Source: DASRDU01 sp035560235 (GTDB lineage: Bacteria > Acidobacteriota > Blastocatellia > RBC074). From it: a DNA stretch of 64,000 nt. The position numbers and the translations under genes are program-made. The notes beneath the pieces were generated by a model that was not told the DNA's origin, did not search any database, and worked only from the letters and a program-made list of their open reading frames with translations. The stretch lies in contig DATMAG010000009.1 in the NCBI GenBank assembly GCA_035560235.1, positions 1-64,000 of the forward strand, written 5' to 3'. Positions 17,524-26,371 of this stretch are shown here, piece by piece (the first letter of the stretch is position 1; every line of letters begins with the position of its first letter).

Positions 17524-20190
17524 TTACTCATCAGATTCCTCGGCGGAAGCAAACAGGGACTGCTGATTGCTCTTCAGGCCCGGCTTTTTCAGGTGCCGCG
17601 CAAACTTCGGACGGCCTGCCGGGTCGAGTTCGTTCTGTTCGAGGTTGGAGAGAATCTCCCGCGCCCGCTCAACCACTGCGAGCGGCAGCCCGGCCAGGCG
17701 GGCGACTTCGATGCCGTAACTCTTGCTCGCGCTCCCTGGAATGACCTTGCGCAGAAAGACTATCTCGCCGCCGCGCTCCGAGACGGCTACCTGATAATTC
17801 TTCACGCCGGGGCGCAGCTTCGCGAGTTCAGTCATCTCGTGGTAATGCGTCGCAAAGAGCGTTTTGGCCGCGTGCTGCGTGCTGTCGTGCAGATATTCAG
17901 CCACTGCCCAGGCGATTGACAGCCCGTCGAAGGTCGCCGTGCCGCGCCCGACTTCATCGAGCAGCACGAGCGAACGCGGCGTGGCGGTGTTCAGGATGTT
18001 GGCCGTCTCGGTCATCTCAACCATAAAGGTCGAACGCCCGCGCGCCAGATTGTCCGATGCTCCGACCCGCGTGAAGATGCGGTCGGTGATGGCGAGCCGG
18101 GCTGACTGCGCCGGAACGAAGCTGCCCATCTGCGCCAGAATGATGATCAGCGCCGTCTGCTTCAAAAATACGCTTTTGCCACCCATGTTCGGGCCGGTGA
18201 CGATCAGCAGCCGGTCGGTCGTATTGTTTACCAGTAAATCGTTCGGCACGAAACGTTCGCCGAGCGTTTCAATCACCGGATGGCGTCCTGATCTGATCTC
18301 GATTTCGTCGCCTTCGTGAAGCTGCGGGCGCGTGTAGTTGCGCCGGGCGGCGACCTCTGCGAGCGAGGCGATGACATCAAGCGTGGCGATGGCTCTGGCG
18401 ACGCCCTGAATGCGTTTCGTCTCCTGCGCGATGCGACGGCGGATTTCGGTGAAGAGTTCGACTTCGAGTGTGCAGATGCGCTCTTCAGCGCCGAGCACCT
18501 TCGCTTCGTACTCCTTCAGTTCCGGCGTGGTGAAGCGTTCTGCCGTCGTGAGCGTCTGCTTGCGTTCGTAATCAGCCGGGACCTTGTCGCGGTTCGAGTG
18601 GCTGATCTCGATGAAATAACCGAACACGTTATTGAATTTGACCTTGAGCGAGGCGATGCCAGTCCGCCCGCGCTCGCGGGCTTCAATGGCGGCGATGTAA
18701 CTTTTGCCGCTGTGCGCCAGATTGCGCAGTTCATCGAGTTCGGGATTGAACCCGTCACGAATCATCCCCGGCTCATTCGCCGCAGCCGGCGGGGCGTCAG
18801 CGATTGATTCGGCAATCAGCGCGCGCACGTCTTCAAGGTCGTCAAAGCTGTCAGACAAAACCTGCAGCAGCGCGGCGCGCGAATCGGCGAGCGTCTGCCT
18901 CAGGCGCGGCAGGATTTCGATTGACTGCCGCAGTGCAATCAGATCGCGTGCGGTGGCGCGGCCAAGCGTGATGCGCCCGGCGAGCCGTTCCACATCCGCG
19001 AGCGGTTCAAGCAGCCGTCTGACCTGATCGCGCCTGATCGCCGCGCCTCTGAGTTCCTCGACCGCATCCAGCCTTGTTTCGATCTCGCCGATTCTGATGA
19101 GCGGCCTGAGCAGCCACTGCCTGAGCAGCCGCGCTCCCATGCCGGTCATCGTTTCATCAATCACGCCGAGCAGCGAATGTTTGGCATTGCCATCGCTCGC
19201 CGTCACGAGTTCGAGGTTGCCAGCCGTAGTGGCATCGAGCAGCAGGCAGTCGCTCAGTTCAAAGCAGGTGATTTCGCTCAGGTGCGCGGCCTGAGTCTTC
19301 TGCGTTTCGTTGATGTAATGCACGGCAGCCCCGGCAGCGCAGACGGCAAACGGCTTGTTGCCGAGGCCGAAGCCATCGAGCGATGCGACGCCGAACTGCG
19401 CGCGCAGCAGCCCTTCAGCGTGGTCGTGGCCGAAGAGCCAGTCATCGAGCGGCGTCAGCGCGGGCAGATTGCTGCCGTCTCCCCGACCAGCCTCTGATAA
19501 CGACCCCGGAGAAACCGGGCTGGTCGAATCGCTGGTTGAATTGCCTGCTGATGAATTGTCCGGGGCGGCTGACTCGCTGGTGATCTCGTGGGGCTGCTGT
19601 CGGCGAATCAGCGGGCCGAGCGATGACGGGAAGATCAGCTCGCGCGGAGAAAAGACTTCGAGTTGTTCCTGAATCTTTGTCCAGGCCGCTTCGCCTGTGA
19701 ACTGCGTGGCCAGAAATTCGCCGGTCGAAAGGTCCAGCAGCGCCAGTCCCATCCCTTCGCCCGCGCCGCAGACTGCGGCCAGGTAGTTGTTCTGTCGGCT
19801 TTCAAGCAACTGGCTTTCGAGCGCCGTGCCGGGCGTGATGACGCGAACGACTTCGCGGCGAACAAGCTTCTTTGTTGTCTTCGGATCTTCGGTTTGTTCA
19901 CAGATGGCGACTCGATAACCCTTTCTGACGAGCCTGGCGATGTAACTGGTCGCCGCGTGATACGGCACTCCGCACATCGGAATCGGCGTGCCGTGTTCCT
20001 TCTGCCGCGCCGTCAGCGTGATCTCCATTTCACGCGAGCCGAGCAGCGCATCGTCAAAAAACAGTTCGTAAAAATCGCCGAGCCGGAAGAAGAGCAGCGT
20101 CCCCGGATGCTGTCGCTTGATTTCGTGATACTGCCGCAGCATCGGCGTCAACTGGTTTGAGAGGTTCGATTGCTTGTCAGTAGCTGACAT
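17524..20190 (-). CDS. mutS: DNA mismatch repair protein MutS
   Basis: 888 residues, slightly longer than typical MutS (~850-870). The mismatch-reading domain contains FFRLGDFYELFFDDA, whose F-Y-E is the conserved wedge motif. The clamp and lever regions follow, then the ATPase with Walker A TGPNMGGKS near residue 665, LLDEVGRGTATFDG and the FATHYHEMTEL motif. The extra length is a Ser/Thr/Asn-rich insertion of about 45 residues near 210-255, between the mismatch and connector domains, including SAGNSTSDSTSPVSPG. MutS finds mismatches and recruits MutL. No mutL is adjacent. Confidence 0.97.
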   Translation of the reverse strand: MSATDKQSNLSNQLTPMLRQYHEIKRQHPGTLLFFRLGDFYELFFDDALLGSREMEITLTARQKEHGTPIPMCGVPYHAATSYIARLVRKGYRVAICEQTEDPKTTKKLVRREVVRVITPGTALESQLLESRQNNYLAAVCGAGEGMGLALLDLSTGEFLATQFTGEAAWTKIQEQLEVFSPRELIFPSSLGPLIRRQQPHEITSESAAPDNSSAGNSTSDSTSPVSPGSLSEAGRGDGSNLPALTPLDDWLFGHDHAEGLLRAQFGVASLDGFGLGNKPFAVCAAGAAVHYINETQKTQAAHLSEITCFELSDCLLLDATTAGNLELVTASDGNAKHSLLGVIDETMTGMGARLLRQWLLRPLIRIGEIETRLDAVEELRGAAIRRDQVRRLLEPLADVERLAGRITLGRATARDLIALRQSIEILPRLRQTLADSRAALLQVLSDSFDDLEDVRALIAESIADAPPAAANEPGMIRDGFNPELDELRNLAHSGKSYIAAIEARERGRTGIASLKVKFNNVFGYFIEISHSNRDKVPADYERKQTLTTAERFTTPELKEYEAKVLGAEERICTLEVELFTEIRRRIAQETKRIQGVARAIATLDVIASLAEVAARRNYTRPQLHEGDEIEIRSGRHPVIETLGERFVPNDLLVNNTTDRLLIVTGPNMGGKSVFLKQTALIIILAQMGSFVPAQSARLAITDRIFTRVGASDNLARGRSTFMVEMTETANILNTATPRSLVLLDEVGRGTATFDGLSIAWAVAEYLHDSTQHAAKTLFATHYHEMTELAKLRPGVKNYQVAVSERGGEIVFLRKVIPGSASKSYGIEVARLAGLPLAVVERAREILSNLEQNELDPAGRPKFARHLKKPGLKSNQQSLFASAEESDE

Positions 20191-20194
20191 AAGT

Positions 20195-20309
20195 TCAGTG
20201 GTTAGTGGTTAGTGGTCAGTGGTTAGTGGTCAGTGGTCAGTTGTTGGCAGTCAGTGGTCAGAGAGGAATCGGATCGTACAATTCACAACTCACAACCAGC
20301 TACTGACCA
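20195..20309. repeat. Tandem AGTGGTTAGTGGTCAGTGG tract with partial inverted copy
   Basis: About seven imperfect tandem units of AGTGGT(T/C) fill 20195-20262. A partial reverse-complement copy (CTACTGACCAC) ends near 20309. It lies between the start of mutS and a decayed gene, in the mutS upstream region, so the mutS promoter must lie inside or beyond it. Confidence 0.75.
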
Positions 20310-20323
20310 CGGCCTTTTCTCAG

Positions 20324-20849
20324 CTATTCGATGATTGATTTGAATTCCTTTTCTTCGCGCAAGGCGGCAAATTCGGAAGCCTGTGCGAGAGGGCTGAGGT
20401 CATTGAATCCCTTCTCAACTGCGCGCCTGAGCGTTTCGGGCGCGGATCTTCCGGCTCCGCTCTGAGCCTGCTTCAGAGGCCGCGATGAAAAACTGCGTGC
20501 GCAGCCGGTGCGAAACTGTCCGCTCGCTCGTCGGGTGCTGATCTTCCGCCTTCTTCTCCAGATCAGCGCTCAGCCGACGAATTTGACTGGACGACTGAGT
20601 GGGCGATTCGCTTCTGCGGAGCGAATCGCAGAGCGTGAAAAATTCGCGGGCGCGCAATTCCTGCCGCCGATCCTGTTGCCTGAGCGTGCGGCTTTGATTT
20701 CCTTCGCGCCTCTCAGACGAATACGACGACGGCAGAAAGAGCGCGTAACTTTGCGTCGCACCGGCCCGGACCGTGAGCTTTTCAATCACTCCGCCGCGCA
20801 GTCTGAATACCGGGTTGCTTTTCCAGGCGCAGAATTCATGAAGTTTCAC
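20324..20849 (-). pseudogene. Decayed alpha/beta-hydrolase with TPR tail
   Basis: Three pieces in minus-strand order match parts of one acidobacterial protein type that I know from memory. GGVIEKLTVRAGATQSYALF leading to LPSSY fits the start of the hydrolase domain. LEKKAEDQHPTSERTVSHRL leading to FFIAASEAG fits the pre-TPR linker. In a different frame ETLRRAVEKGFNDLSPLAQA to FKSIIE and a TAG at 20324 fits the last TPR unit. The signal peptide, catalytic region and most TPR repeats are missing, and the final piece is frameshifted. The 144-residue open frame at 20415-20849 is therefore a fusion of fragments, not a functional gene. It overlaps the 3' end of pfkA by 4 nt. Confidence 0.6.
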
Positions 20850-21892
20850 CCTTCAAAGACGCGCGCGACGCGGATCAGTTCTGGATCAACGGGTCTGGGC
20901 TGAGCGACGGCTTCTTCGAGCGGAACGCTCGTGACGTTCAGTCCTCTGATGGCGGCCATTCTGCCGAACTCTTCGGCCAGCACCATTTCAAAGGCCTTGA
21001 TGCCGAGCCGCGTGGCCAGAATGCGATCAAAAGCTGTCGGCGAACCGCCGCGCTGCATATAACCCAGGATCGTGGCGCGGGCGTCAATGCCTGTGACCTC
21101 CTCGATCTTTGCAGCCAGGATCGGGCCGATGCCGCCGAGGCGTTCGCCGTGATAGATTGCCTGGCGCTGTTCCTGGGTCAGAAAATCCTCGTCAGGATGC
21201 GGGCGGGCATCTTCTGAAACGACGATGATCGAAAAGAGCCGACCGGAGTTGCGCCGCAGCGTCAGCACATCACAGACCTCTGAGAGTCTGAAGGGGGCTT
21301 CGGGCACCAGCACCACGTCCGAGCCTCCGGCAATCGCGCCGAGCGTGGCGATCCAGCCGCTGTGCCGCCCCATCACTTCGACCACCATCACGCGATGATG
21401 CGACTCGGCGGTTGAATGGAGCCGGTCAATCGCTTCGGCCACGACTGAAACGGCTGAGTCCATGCCGATGGTGTAATCGGTGCCGCCCAGGTCGTTGTCA
21501 ATCGTTTTGGGCACGCCGACAATCGGGTAGCCCTGCTCCCTGAACATGCGACTTGCGGCGGTGAGCGTGCCTTCACCGCCGACCACGATCAGCGCATCGA
21601 GTGAGTTGCGATTCCAGGTGTCACGAATCATCTGCAACCGTTCCGGATCGCTCAGCGGGTCGGTGCGCGAAGTCCCTATGATCGTGCCGCCGCGGGGCAG
21701 CACGCCGCTGATCGTCTGGCGTGTCAGCAGTTCGAGGTTGTTTTCAATCAGCCCGAGCCAGCCGTTCTTCACTCCCATGACTGTCACCCCGTCCAGGCGC
21801 GCCCGGCGCACGACAGCGCGAATGACGGCGTTGATGCCCGGACAATCGCCGCCGCCGGTCATGATTCCAGTCTTTCTGATGCGATTGTTCAT
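20846..21892 (-). CDS. pfkA: 6-phosphofructokinase
   Basis: 348 residues. PFK family signatures include GGGDCPGINAVIR, GGEGTLTAAS, PKTIDNDL and VMGRHSGWIA. The GGDCPG start belongs to the group III/actinobacterial-like lineage. At the two positions that separate phosphoryl donors, this protein has Gly in GGEGT (as in ATP enzymes, where PPi enzymes have GGDDT) and Lys in PKTIDND. That Gly/Lys pair is the one I recall for ATP-dependent Streptomyces enzymes, so ATP is the likely donor. It phosphorylates fructose-6-phosphate in glycolysis. It is divergent from tsaB across a spacer with a good plus-strand promoter. Confidence 0.95.
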   Translation of the reverse strand: MNNRIRKTGIMTGGGDCPGINAVIRAVVRRARLDGVTVMGVKNGWLGLIENNLELLTRQTISGVLPRGGTIIGTSRTDPLSDPERLQMIRDTWNRNSLDALIVVGGEGTLTAASRMFREQGYPIVGVPKTIDNDLGGTDYTIGMDSAVSVVAEAIDRLHSTAESHHRVMVVEVMGRHSGWIATLGAIAGGSDVVLVPEAPFRLSEVCDVLTLRRNSGRLFSIIVVSEDARPHPDEDFLTQEQRQAIYHGERLGGIGPILAAKIEEVTGIDARATILGYMQRGGSPTAFDRILATRLGIKAFEMVLAEEFGRMAAIRGLNVTSVPLEEAVAQPRPVDPELIRVARVFEG

Positions 21893-21938
21893 CGTGATTT
21901 GACTACTGACTGCTGCCGAAGCAGATGTGGACTGGTGT

Positions 21939-21967
21939 TTGTTATGAGTTCAATCGAACTATATAAT
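21939..21967 (+). promoter_or_regulatory. Sigma70-type promoter upstream of tsaB-rimI
   Basis: TTGTTA (21939-21944), a 17-nt spacer, then a perfect TATAAT (21962-21967). Transcription should start near 21974, which excludes the upstream in-frame starts at 21899 and 21944 for tsaB. Confidence 0.75.
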
Positions 21968-22021
21968 CCGCTTCTTCAGAGTGTCAAACCAGGGTCTGGC
22001 GAGGCTTCACGAAATATCGCG

Positions 22022-22792
22022 ATGACGGATATGACAGGTGCTTCAGAGAATGAAACCAGCGCGGATCAGTTGAATGATTCAGGGCCGCTGGTGCTGGCTG
22101 TTGATACTTCATCGCCTCAGGCCGGGCTGGCGCTTGCGCGCGGCGTGCGTCTTCTTGCCGTCATCACTGATCAGTCGGGCAGACCGCATTCACAGACGCT
22201 CTTTCAGAACCTGAATCAGCTGCTCGGTGAGGCGGGGCTGCGGCCTGACGAGGTTGATGCCTTTGCCGTAGTGACCGGGCCGGGCAGCTTCACTGGCCTG
22301 CGCGTCGGGATGGCAGCAGTCAAAGGCCTGGCGCACACGCTCGGTCGTCCGGCTCTGGGAGTAACGACGATTGATGCCTGGGCGCTGGCCGCTGGCGTCA
22401 GTGGCCGGGTGCTGGTGATGATTGATGCGATGCGCGGCGAAGTCTTCTGCGGCCTGCGTGAAGTGAATTCGAACGGAAAGCAGCCATCAATTCAATCTGC
22501 AGGTCGTGATCTGTCGGCCAGTCCCGAAGCCGCGCTGGCGCAGATGAAATCGCTGATTGCCGATGGCGAAGTCACTGTGATCGGCACCGGAACCGATCGT
22601 TATCATGAAATGATTGCGCGCGAACTGCCGCACGCTGCCGTGCTGACAGGGCATCCGGCGCTCGCTCCGCACGTGGCCAAGTATGCTGCGACGCTGCTTG
22701 AGGCCGGCTCGCTGCCGGAGGTGAAGGCCTGTTATCTCAGGCCGTCTGACGCGGAGATCAAATTTCCCGCGCTGCTTCAACCGCATGCATAA
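22022..22792 (+). CDS. tsaB: TsaB, tRNA threonylcarbamoyladenosine synthesis partner
   Basis: 256 residues. The ASKHA-fold start LVLAVDTSSPQAGLAL, the TGPGSFTGLRVGMAAVKGLA motif and AMRGEVFCGL identify TsaB (YeaZ), the non-catalytic partner of TsaD in making t6A37 in tRNAs. The reading frame is open from 21899, but the promoter's predicted start point (about 21974) favours the ATG at 22022. The ~24 residues before the fold are acidic and non-conserved. It overlaps rimI by 8 nt, a common pairing. tsaD and tsaE are not in the window. Confidence 0.92.
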   Translation: MTDMTGASENETSADQLNDSGPLVLAVDTSSPQAGLALARGVRLLAVITDQSGRPHSQTLFQNLNQLLGEAGLRPDEVDAFAVVTGPGSFTGLRVGMAAVKGLAHTLGRPALGVTTIDAWALAAGVSGRVLVMIDAMRGEVFCGLREVNSNGKQPSIQSAGRDLSASPEAALAQMKSLIADGEVTVIGTGTDRYHEMIARELPHAAVLTGHPALAPHVAKYAATLLEAGSLPEVKACYLRPSDAEIKFPALLQPHA

Positions 22793-23330
22793 GGCTCAGA
22801 CAATTCAGGGCAGCTTTCGCATTGAACCAATGCGCGCCTCAGACATCGCGGCGGTTGAGGAACTGGAACGTCAGGGCGGGCTGACAAGCTGGGGCGCAGG
22901 CTGTTACCGGCGCGACCTGGACAATCCCCATTTCATTCTGCTCGTCGCGCGTAAGGTTCAGGAGGGCGAGCCGCGGATCGTCGGATTTCTGAATGCCTGG
23001 GTGGTGGCCGATGAATTTCAGCTCAACAACATGGCCGTCAGCCCGTCAGCCCGGCGGCAGGGAATCGGCTCGGCGCTGCTCGCCGCCGCCCTGCGCCTCG
23101 CCGGTGAACAGGGCGCGGCGCGCGGAGTGCTGGATGTGCGCGCAGCCAATCAGGCCGCGCAGGCTCTTTACCGCAGGTTCGGGTTCAGCGTGGCGGGCGT
23201 GAGAAGAAATTACTATCACAACCCGCCGGATGATTCGTGGCTGATGGTCTGTGAAATCAGCCGCGCGGATCAGCGCCCCAGGCTGAATCGGCAGCCTCAG
23301 GACCGGACGAAGGAAGAAGAGAGAACATAA
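22785..23330 (+). CDS. rimI: RimI-type GNAT N-acetyltransferase
   Basis: 181 residues. GNAT fold with the acetyl-CoA loop ARRQGIGSALL (Q/RxxGxG/A), LNNMAVSPSARRQGIG before it, and ALYRRFGFSVAGVRRNYY near the end, the usual RimI ending. The last ~30 residues are a charged tail. RimI acetylates the alanine N-terminus of ribosomal protein S18. The start codon lies inside the last codons of tsaB, indicating translational coupling. Confidence 0.88.
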   Translation: MHKAQTIQGSFRIEPMRASDIAAVEELERQGGLTSWGAGCYRRDLDNPHFILLVARKVQEGEPRIVGFLNAWVVADEFQLNNMAVSPSARRQGIGSALLAAALRLAGEQGAARGVLDVRAANQAAQALYRRFGFSVAGVRRNYYHNPPDDSWLMVCEISRADQRPRLNRQPQDRTKEEERT

Positions 23331-23365
23331 GGCCGCGGCGGTCTGCTGCCGCTTTCGGGCGCTGG

Positions 23366-23393
23366 TTGACAAACCTTCTTTCAAACCTATAAT
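23366..23393 (+). promoter_or_regulatory. Consensus sigma70 promoter of the rpmF-fab operon
   Basis: TTGACA (23366-23371) and TATAAT (23388-23393) both match consensus exactly with a 16-nt spacer. The DUF177 start codon lies about 28 nt past the expected transcription start. It is the best promoter I saw in the window. Confidence 0.85.
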
Positions 23394-23427
23394 TGTCAGC
23401 TTTTGTTGAGAGGCGGCGAGAGTCATC

Positions 23428-23955
23428 ATGCTGATCTCACTGGCACGTCTGACACCTGAAGGCATCAGGTTCGAGCATCAATATAAAGATGATGAAATTG
23501 ACCTGAGCCAGCACGATTTTCTGTTCCGAAGGCCGCCGCTGGTTGCCGGTCGCATCACCCGCGCCGGAGTTGACCTGAAGGTAAGCGGGCAGATGCAGGC
23601 GGTGCTGGAACTGCCCTGCGACCGCTGCCTTGCGCCGGTAAGCATCGAAACCGATCAGCCGTTCGAACTCTTCTACTCGCCCGGCGAGTACGAAGCGGGC
23701 AAGGTCGGTGAGACTGAACTGCACGGGCGCGATCTTGATTTTTCGGTCTATGAAAGTGACGAGTTCGAGCTGGATGAACTCGTGCTCGAACAGCTCGAAC
23801 TGAATCTGCCGTCGCGGGTGTTGTGCCGCGAGGAGTGCAGAGGTTTATGCCCGCAGTGCGGGACTGATCTGAATTATGAACAGTGTCAGTGCCAGGAGCC
23901 GGTTGATCCGCGCTGGCAGGCGCTGGCTGAACTGAAAAGACAGAGTGACGAGTGA
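23428..23955 (+). CDS. YceD/DUF177 protein, rpmF partner
   Basis: 175 residues. The DUF177 (YceD) pattern is clear: LPCDRCLAPV in the middle, then DELVLEQLELNLPSRVLC and a cysteine-rich metal-binding tail (CREECRGLCPQCGTDLN). This family precedes rpmF and plsX in very many bacteria and plants; homologues are linked to 23S rRNA accumulation. It is the first gene behind the consensus promoter and is followed by rpmF after 33 nt. Confidence 0.93.
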   Translation: MLISLARLTPEGIRFEHQYKDDEIDLSQHDFLFRRPPLVAGRITRAGVDLKVSGQMQAVLELPCDRCLAPVSIETDQPFELFYSPGEYEAGKVGETELHGRDLDFSVYESDEFELDELVLEQLELNLPSRVLCREECRGLCPQCGTDLNYEQCQCQEPVDPRWQALAELKRQSDE

Positions 23956-23988
23956 GTCCTGGTCACTGTCCTTATCCGGAGAGTTATT

Positions 23989-24168
23989 ATGCCGAATCCC
24001 AAACGACGCCATTCCAAATCACGCAGCCGGATGCGCCGCGCGCACGATGCGCTGCAGAAAGCCAATCTGACAGCCTGTTCCAACTGCCAGCGGCTGAAAC
24101 TCCCGCACCGCGTCTGCCCGTACTGCGGTTATTACGCCGGTCGCCAGGTCGTCGAGATTGAGGAATAA
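23989..24168 (+). CDS. rpmF: 50S ribosomal protein L32
   Basis: 59 residues, MPNPKRRHSKSRSRMRRAHD at the start, then ACSNCQRLKLPHRVCPYCGY with two CxxC pairs of the zinc-binding L32 form, ending VVEIEE. The size and the position between DUF177 and plsX are both typical. Confidence 0.97.
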   Translation: MPNPKRRHSKSRSRMRRAHDALQKANLTACSNCQRLKLPHRVCPYCGYYAGRQVVEIEE

Positions 24169-24177
24169 ATGACGGAC

Positions 24178-24247
24178 GGGGAGACGGGGTGATTCAGAGC
24201 CTGAATCCGTGCCCGGTCTCCCGGTTTCCCGTTCTCCCCGTCTCCCC
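24178..24247. repeat. Inverted repeat in the rpmF-plsX spacer
   Basis: Arms GGGGAGACGGGG (24178-24189) and CCCCGTCTCCCC (24236-24247) pair perfectly. A smaller GATTCAG/CTGAATC hairpin lies inside the loop. The right arm ends 14 nt before the plsX ATG, leaving no Shine-Dalgarno sequence there. Confidence 0.7.
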
Positions 24248-24261
24248 AACCCCGCCCCGCT

Positions 24262-25323
24262 ATGCTCACCAGAATCGCACTTGATGCGATGGGCGGCGAT
24301 TACGCGCCCGTCAGCGAAGTCGAAGGTGCGCTCCAGGCCGCGCAGGATCTGCGTGTCGGCGTTGTCCTCGTCGGCCCCGCTCAGCTCATCGTTGATGAGT
24401 TGAAAAAGCACGGCTACAACTACCACGCGCGCCAGAAACGGGTTTACAACAACCGGGCAAAACGGTTGCCGATTGAGATCGTCAATGCCACCGAGGTCAT
24501 CACGATGGGCGAATCGGTGGCGAAGGCCGTGCGCAGCAAGCGCGACTCCTCGATCCGCGTGGCGGCGCGGCTCGTGCGCGAAGGCTATGCCCAGGGCCTG
24601 GTGAGCGCGGGCAACACGGGCGCGGTGATGATGACGACGAAACTCATCATCGGCACGCTTCCGGCGGTTGATCGTCCGGCGCTCGCGGCAGTCTTTCCGA
24701 CGATTCAGAGCAACGGTGTGGTGCTGCTCGATGTCGGCGCGAATGCTGAATGCAAGCCGGAACACCTGAAACAGTTCGCCGTGATGGGGGCGGTCTATTC
24801 GCGCAACATCCTCGGCGTGCGGGTGCCTAAGGTCGGGCTGATGAGCATCGGTGAAGAGGAAGCCAAGGGCAATGATCTGACGAAAGAGGCGCTGCGGCTG
24901 CTCAAGGCCGCGCCCATCAACTTCATCGGCAACGTGGAAGGACGCGACATTTACACTGGCGAAGTTGATGTGATAGTCTGCGACGGGTTTACCGGCAACG
25001 TAATTCTGAAGACGAGTGAGGGCCTGATAGAAGCAATGATGGGCCTGCTCAAGACTGAACTCGGTCAGACAATCCTGACGCAGGCGGGCGCTCTGCTGTC
25101 GCGCACGGCATTCCGCAGCGTCAAAAAGCGCCTGGATTATTCGGAATTCGGCGGCGCTCCACTGCTCGGAGCGCGGGAAATCTGCATCATCTGTCACGGT
25201 CGTTCCAACGCCAAAGCCATCCGCAACGCGATTCGCATTGCCAGAGAGTTCCACGAAGGCAAACTCAACAGTCGCATTGAAGCCGATCTTGATGAAATTG
25301 CCGGGCTGGAAGCCAGAGAGTAG
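24262..25323 (+). CDS. plsX: Phosphate acyltransferase PlsX
   Basis: 353 residues starting MLTRIALDAMGGDYAPVSEV, the PlsX hallmark. GLVSAGNTGAVM, LLDVGANAECKPEHL, MSIGEEEAKGND and VCDGFTGNVILKTSEG follow in order. PlsX converts acyl-ACP and phosphate to acyl-phosphate, the first step toward phosphatidic acid with PlsY. No Shine-Dalgarno sequence precedes the ATG. Confidence 0.97.
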   Translation: MLTRIALDAMGGDYAPVSEVEGALQAAQDLRVGVVLVGPAQLIVDELKKHGYNYHARQKRVYNNRAKRLPIEIVNATEVITMGESVAKAVRSKRDSSIRVAARLVREGYAQGLVSAGNTGAVMMTTKLIIGTLPAVDRPALAAVFPTIQSNGVVLLDVGANAECKPEHLKQFAVMGAVYSRNILGVRVPKVGLMSIGEEEAKGNDLTKEALRLLKAAPINFIGNVEGRDIYTGEVDVIVCDGFTGNVILKTSEGLIEAMMGLLKTELGQTILTQAGALLSRTAFRSVKKRLDYSEFGGAPLLGAREICIICHGRSNAKAIRNAIRIAREFHEGKLNSRIEADLDEIAGLEARE

Positions 25324-25375
25324 CGCCCTGATTTTTCACCTGATTATTCAGATGACGCTGACAGGGGAGGAGTGA

Positions 25376-26365
25376 ATGAGTTTATATCGCGCATTTATCG
25401 CCGGCATGGGCCACGCGCTGCCTGAGGCGGTGCTGACCAATGCTGATCTGGAAAAAATCGTCGACACTTCTGATGAGTGGATCACCACTCGCACCGGGAT
25501 CAAAGTCCGGCACAAGGCCGGGCCGGATGAATACACTTCAACCTTTGCCACTCGCGCTGCCCGCACCGCGCTTGAACGCGCCGGAGTTGAGGCGGCTGAA
25601 CTCGACCTGATTATCTGCGCGACGGTCTGTCCTGATATGGCGCTGCCTTCGACGGCGGTGCTCATTCAGTCTTATCTGGGCGCGAAGAAGGCGGCGGCTT
25701 TTGACATCACGGCAGCCTGCTCGGGGTTTCTTTATGCGCTCGAAATCGCCCGGCAGTTCATTGCGACCGGCGTGCACCAGAACATTCTGATCATCGGCGC
25801 TGAACTGCTGACGCGCTACGTTGATTACACCGACCGCAGCACCTGCGTGATTTTCGGTGACGGCGCGGGCGCAGCGGTCATCAGACGTTCGCCTGATGGC
25901 AGACGCGGCGTGCTGGCCGCGCGCATTCAGTCGGACGGCGATTTCGCCGAGTTCCTTTACATTCCCGGCGGCGGCACGCGCATTCCGGCTTCGCACGATT
26001 CGGTGGATCAGCGCCAGCATTTCATCAAGATGAAGGGCAACGAACTGTTCAAGGTGGCCGTGCGTTCGATGGAAGACCTCTCGCGCCGGGTGCTTGATGA
26101 AGTGAAGATGACGGCTGGCGATATTGACCTGCTGGTTCCGCATCAGGCCAATCAGCGCATCACTGATGCCGTTGCAGACCGGCTCGGCATTCCTTCAGAG
26201 AAGGTCTACTCAAACATCGCGCAGATCGGCAACACCTCATCCGCTTCGATTCCGATCTGTCTTGATGAACTGAGCGAAGCGGGCCGCCTGAAACCCGGAA
26301 TGACGGTAATGCTGACCTCGTTCGGCGCAGGCACAACGTGGGGTTCAGCCCTGCTGAGATGGTAA
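25376..26365 (+). CDS. fabH: Beta-ketoacyl-ACP synthase III
   Basis: 329 residues. The catalytic triad is in place: C115 (ITAACSGF), H256 (VPHQANQR) and N286 (GNTSSAS). It condenses acetyl-CoA or a branched primer with malonyl-ACP to start fatty-acid synthesis. GGGGAGGAG directly upstream is a strong ribosome-binding site. Confidence 0.97.
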   Translation: MSLYRAFIAGMGHALPEAVLTNADLEKIVDTSDEWITTRTGIKVRHKAGPDEYTSTFATRAARTALERAGVEAAELDLIICATVCPDMALPSTAVLIQSYLGAKKAAAFDITAACSGFLYALEIARQFIATGVHQNILIIGAELLTRYVDYTDRSTCVIFGDGAGAAVIRRSPDGRRGVLAARIQSDGDFAEFLYIPGGGTRIPASHDSVDQRQHFIKMKGNELFKVAVRSMEDLSRRVLDEVKMTAGDIDLLVPHQANQRITDAVADRLGIPSEKVYSNIAQIGNTSSASIPICLDELSEAGRLKPGMTVMLTSFGAGTTWGSALLRW

Positions 26366-26371
26366 GGAAAT

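Noticed and set aside
20195..20309. Possible CRISPR array
   Set aside because: The units are 6-14 bases, imperfect and contiguous with no spacers of regular length, and no cas genes are in the window.
21899..22021. Longer tsaB with 41 extra N-terminal residues
   Set aside because: A good promoter (-10 at 21962-21967) lies inside this stretch, so it cannot be translated from that transcript, and the residues are not TsaB-like.
23340..23430. Riboswitch or leader peptide before the fab operon
   Set aside because: The predicted leader is only about 28 nt, too short for a riboswitch, and contains no reading frame.
24019..25254. 411-residue minus-strand frame across rpmF and plsX
   Set aside because: Both plsX and rpmF on the other strand are unambiguous; this is a shadow frame.
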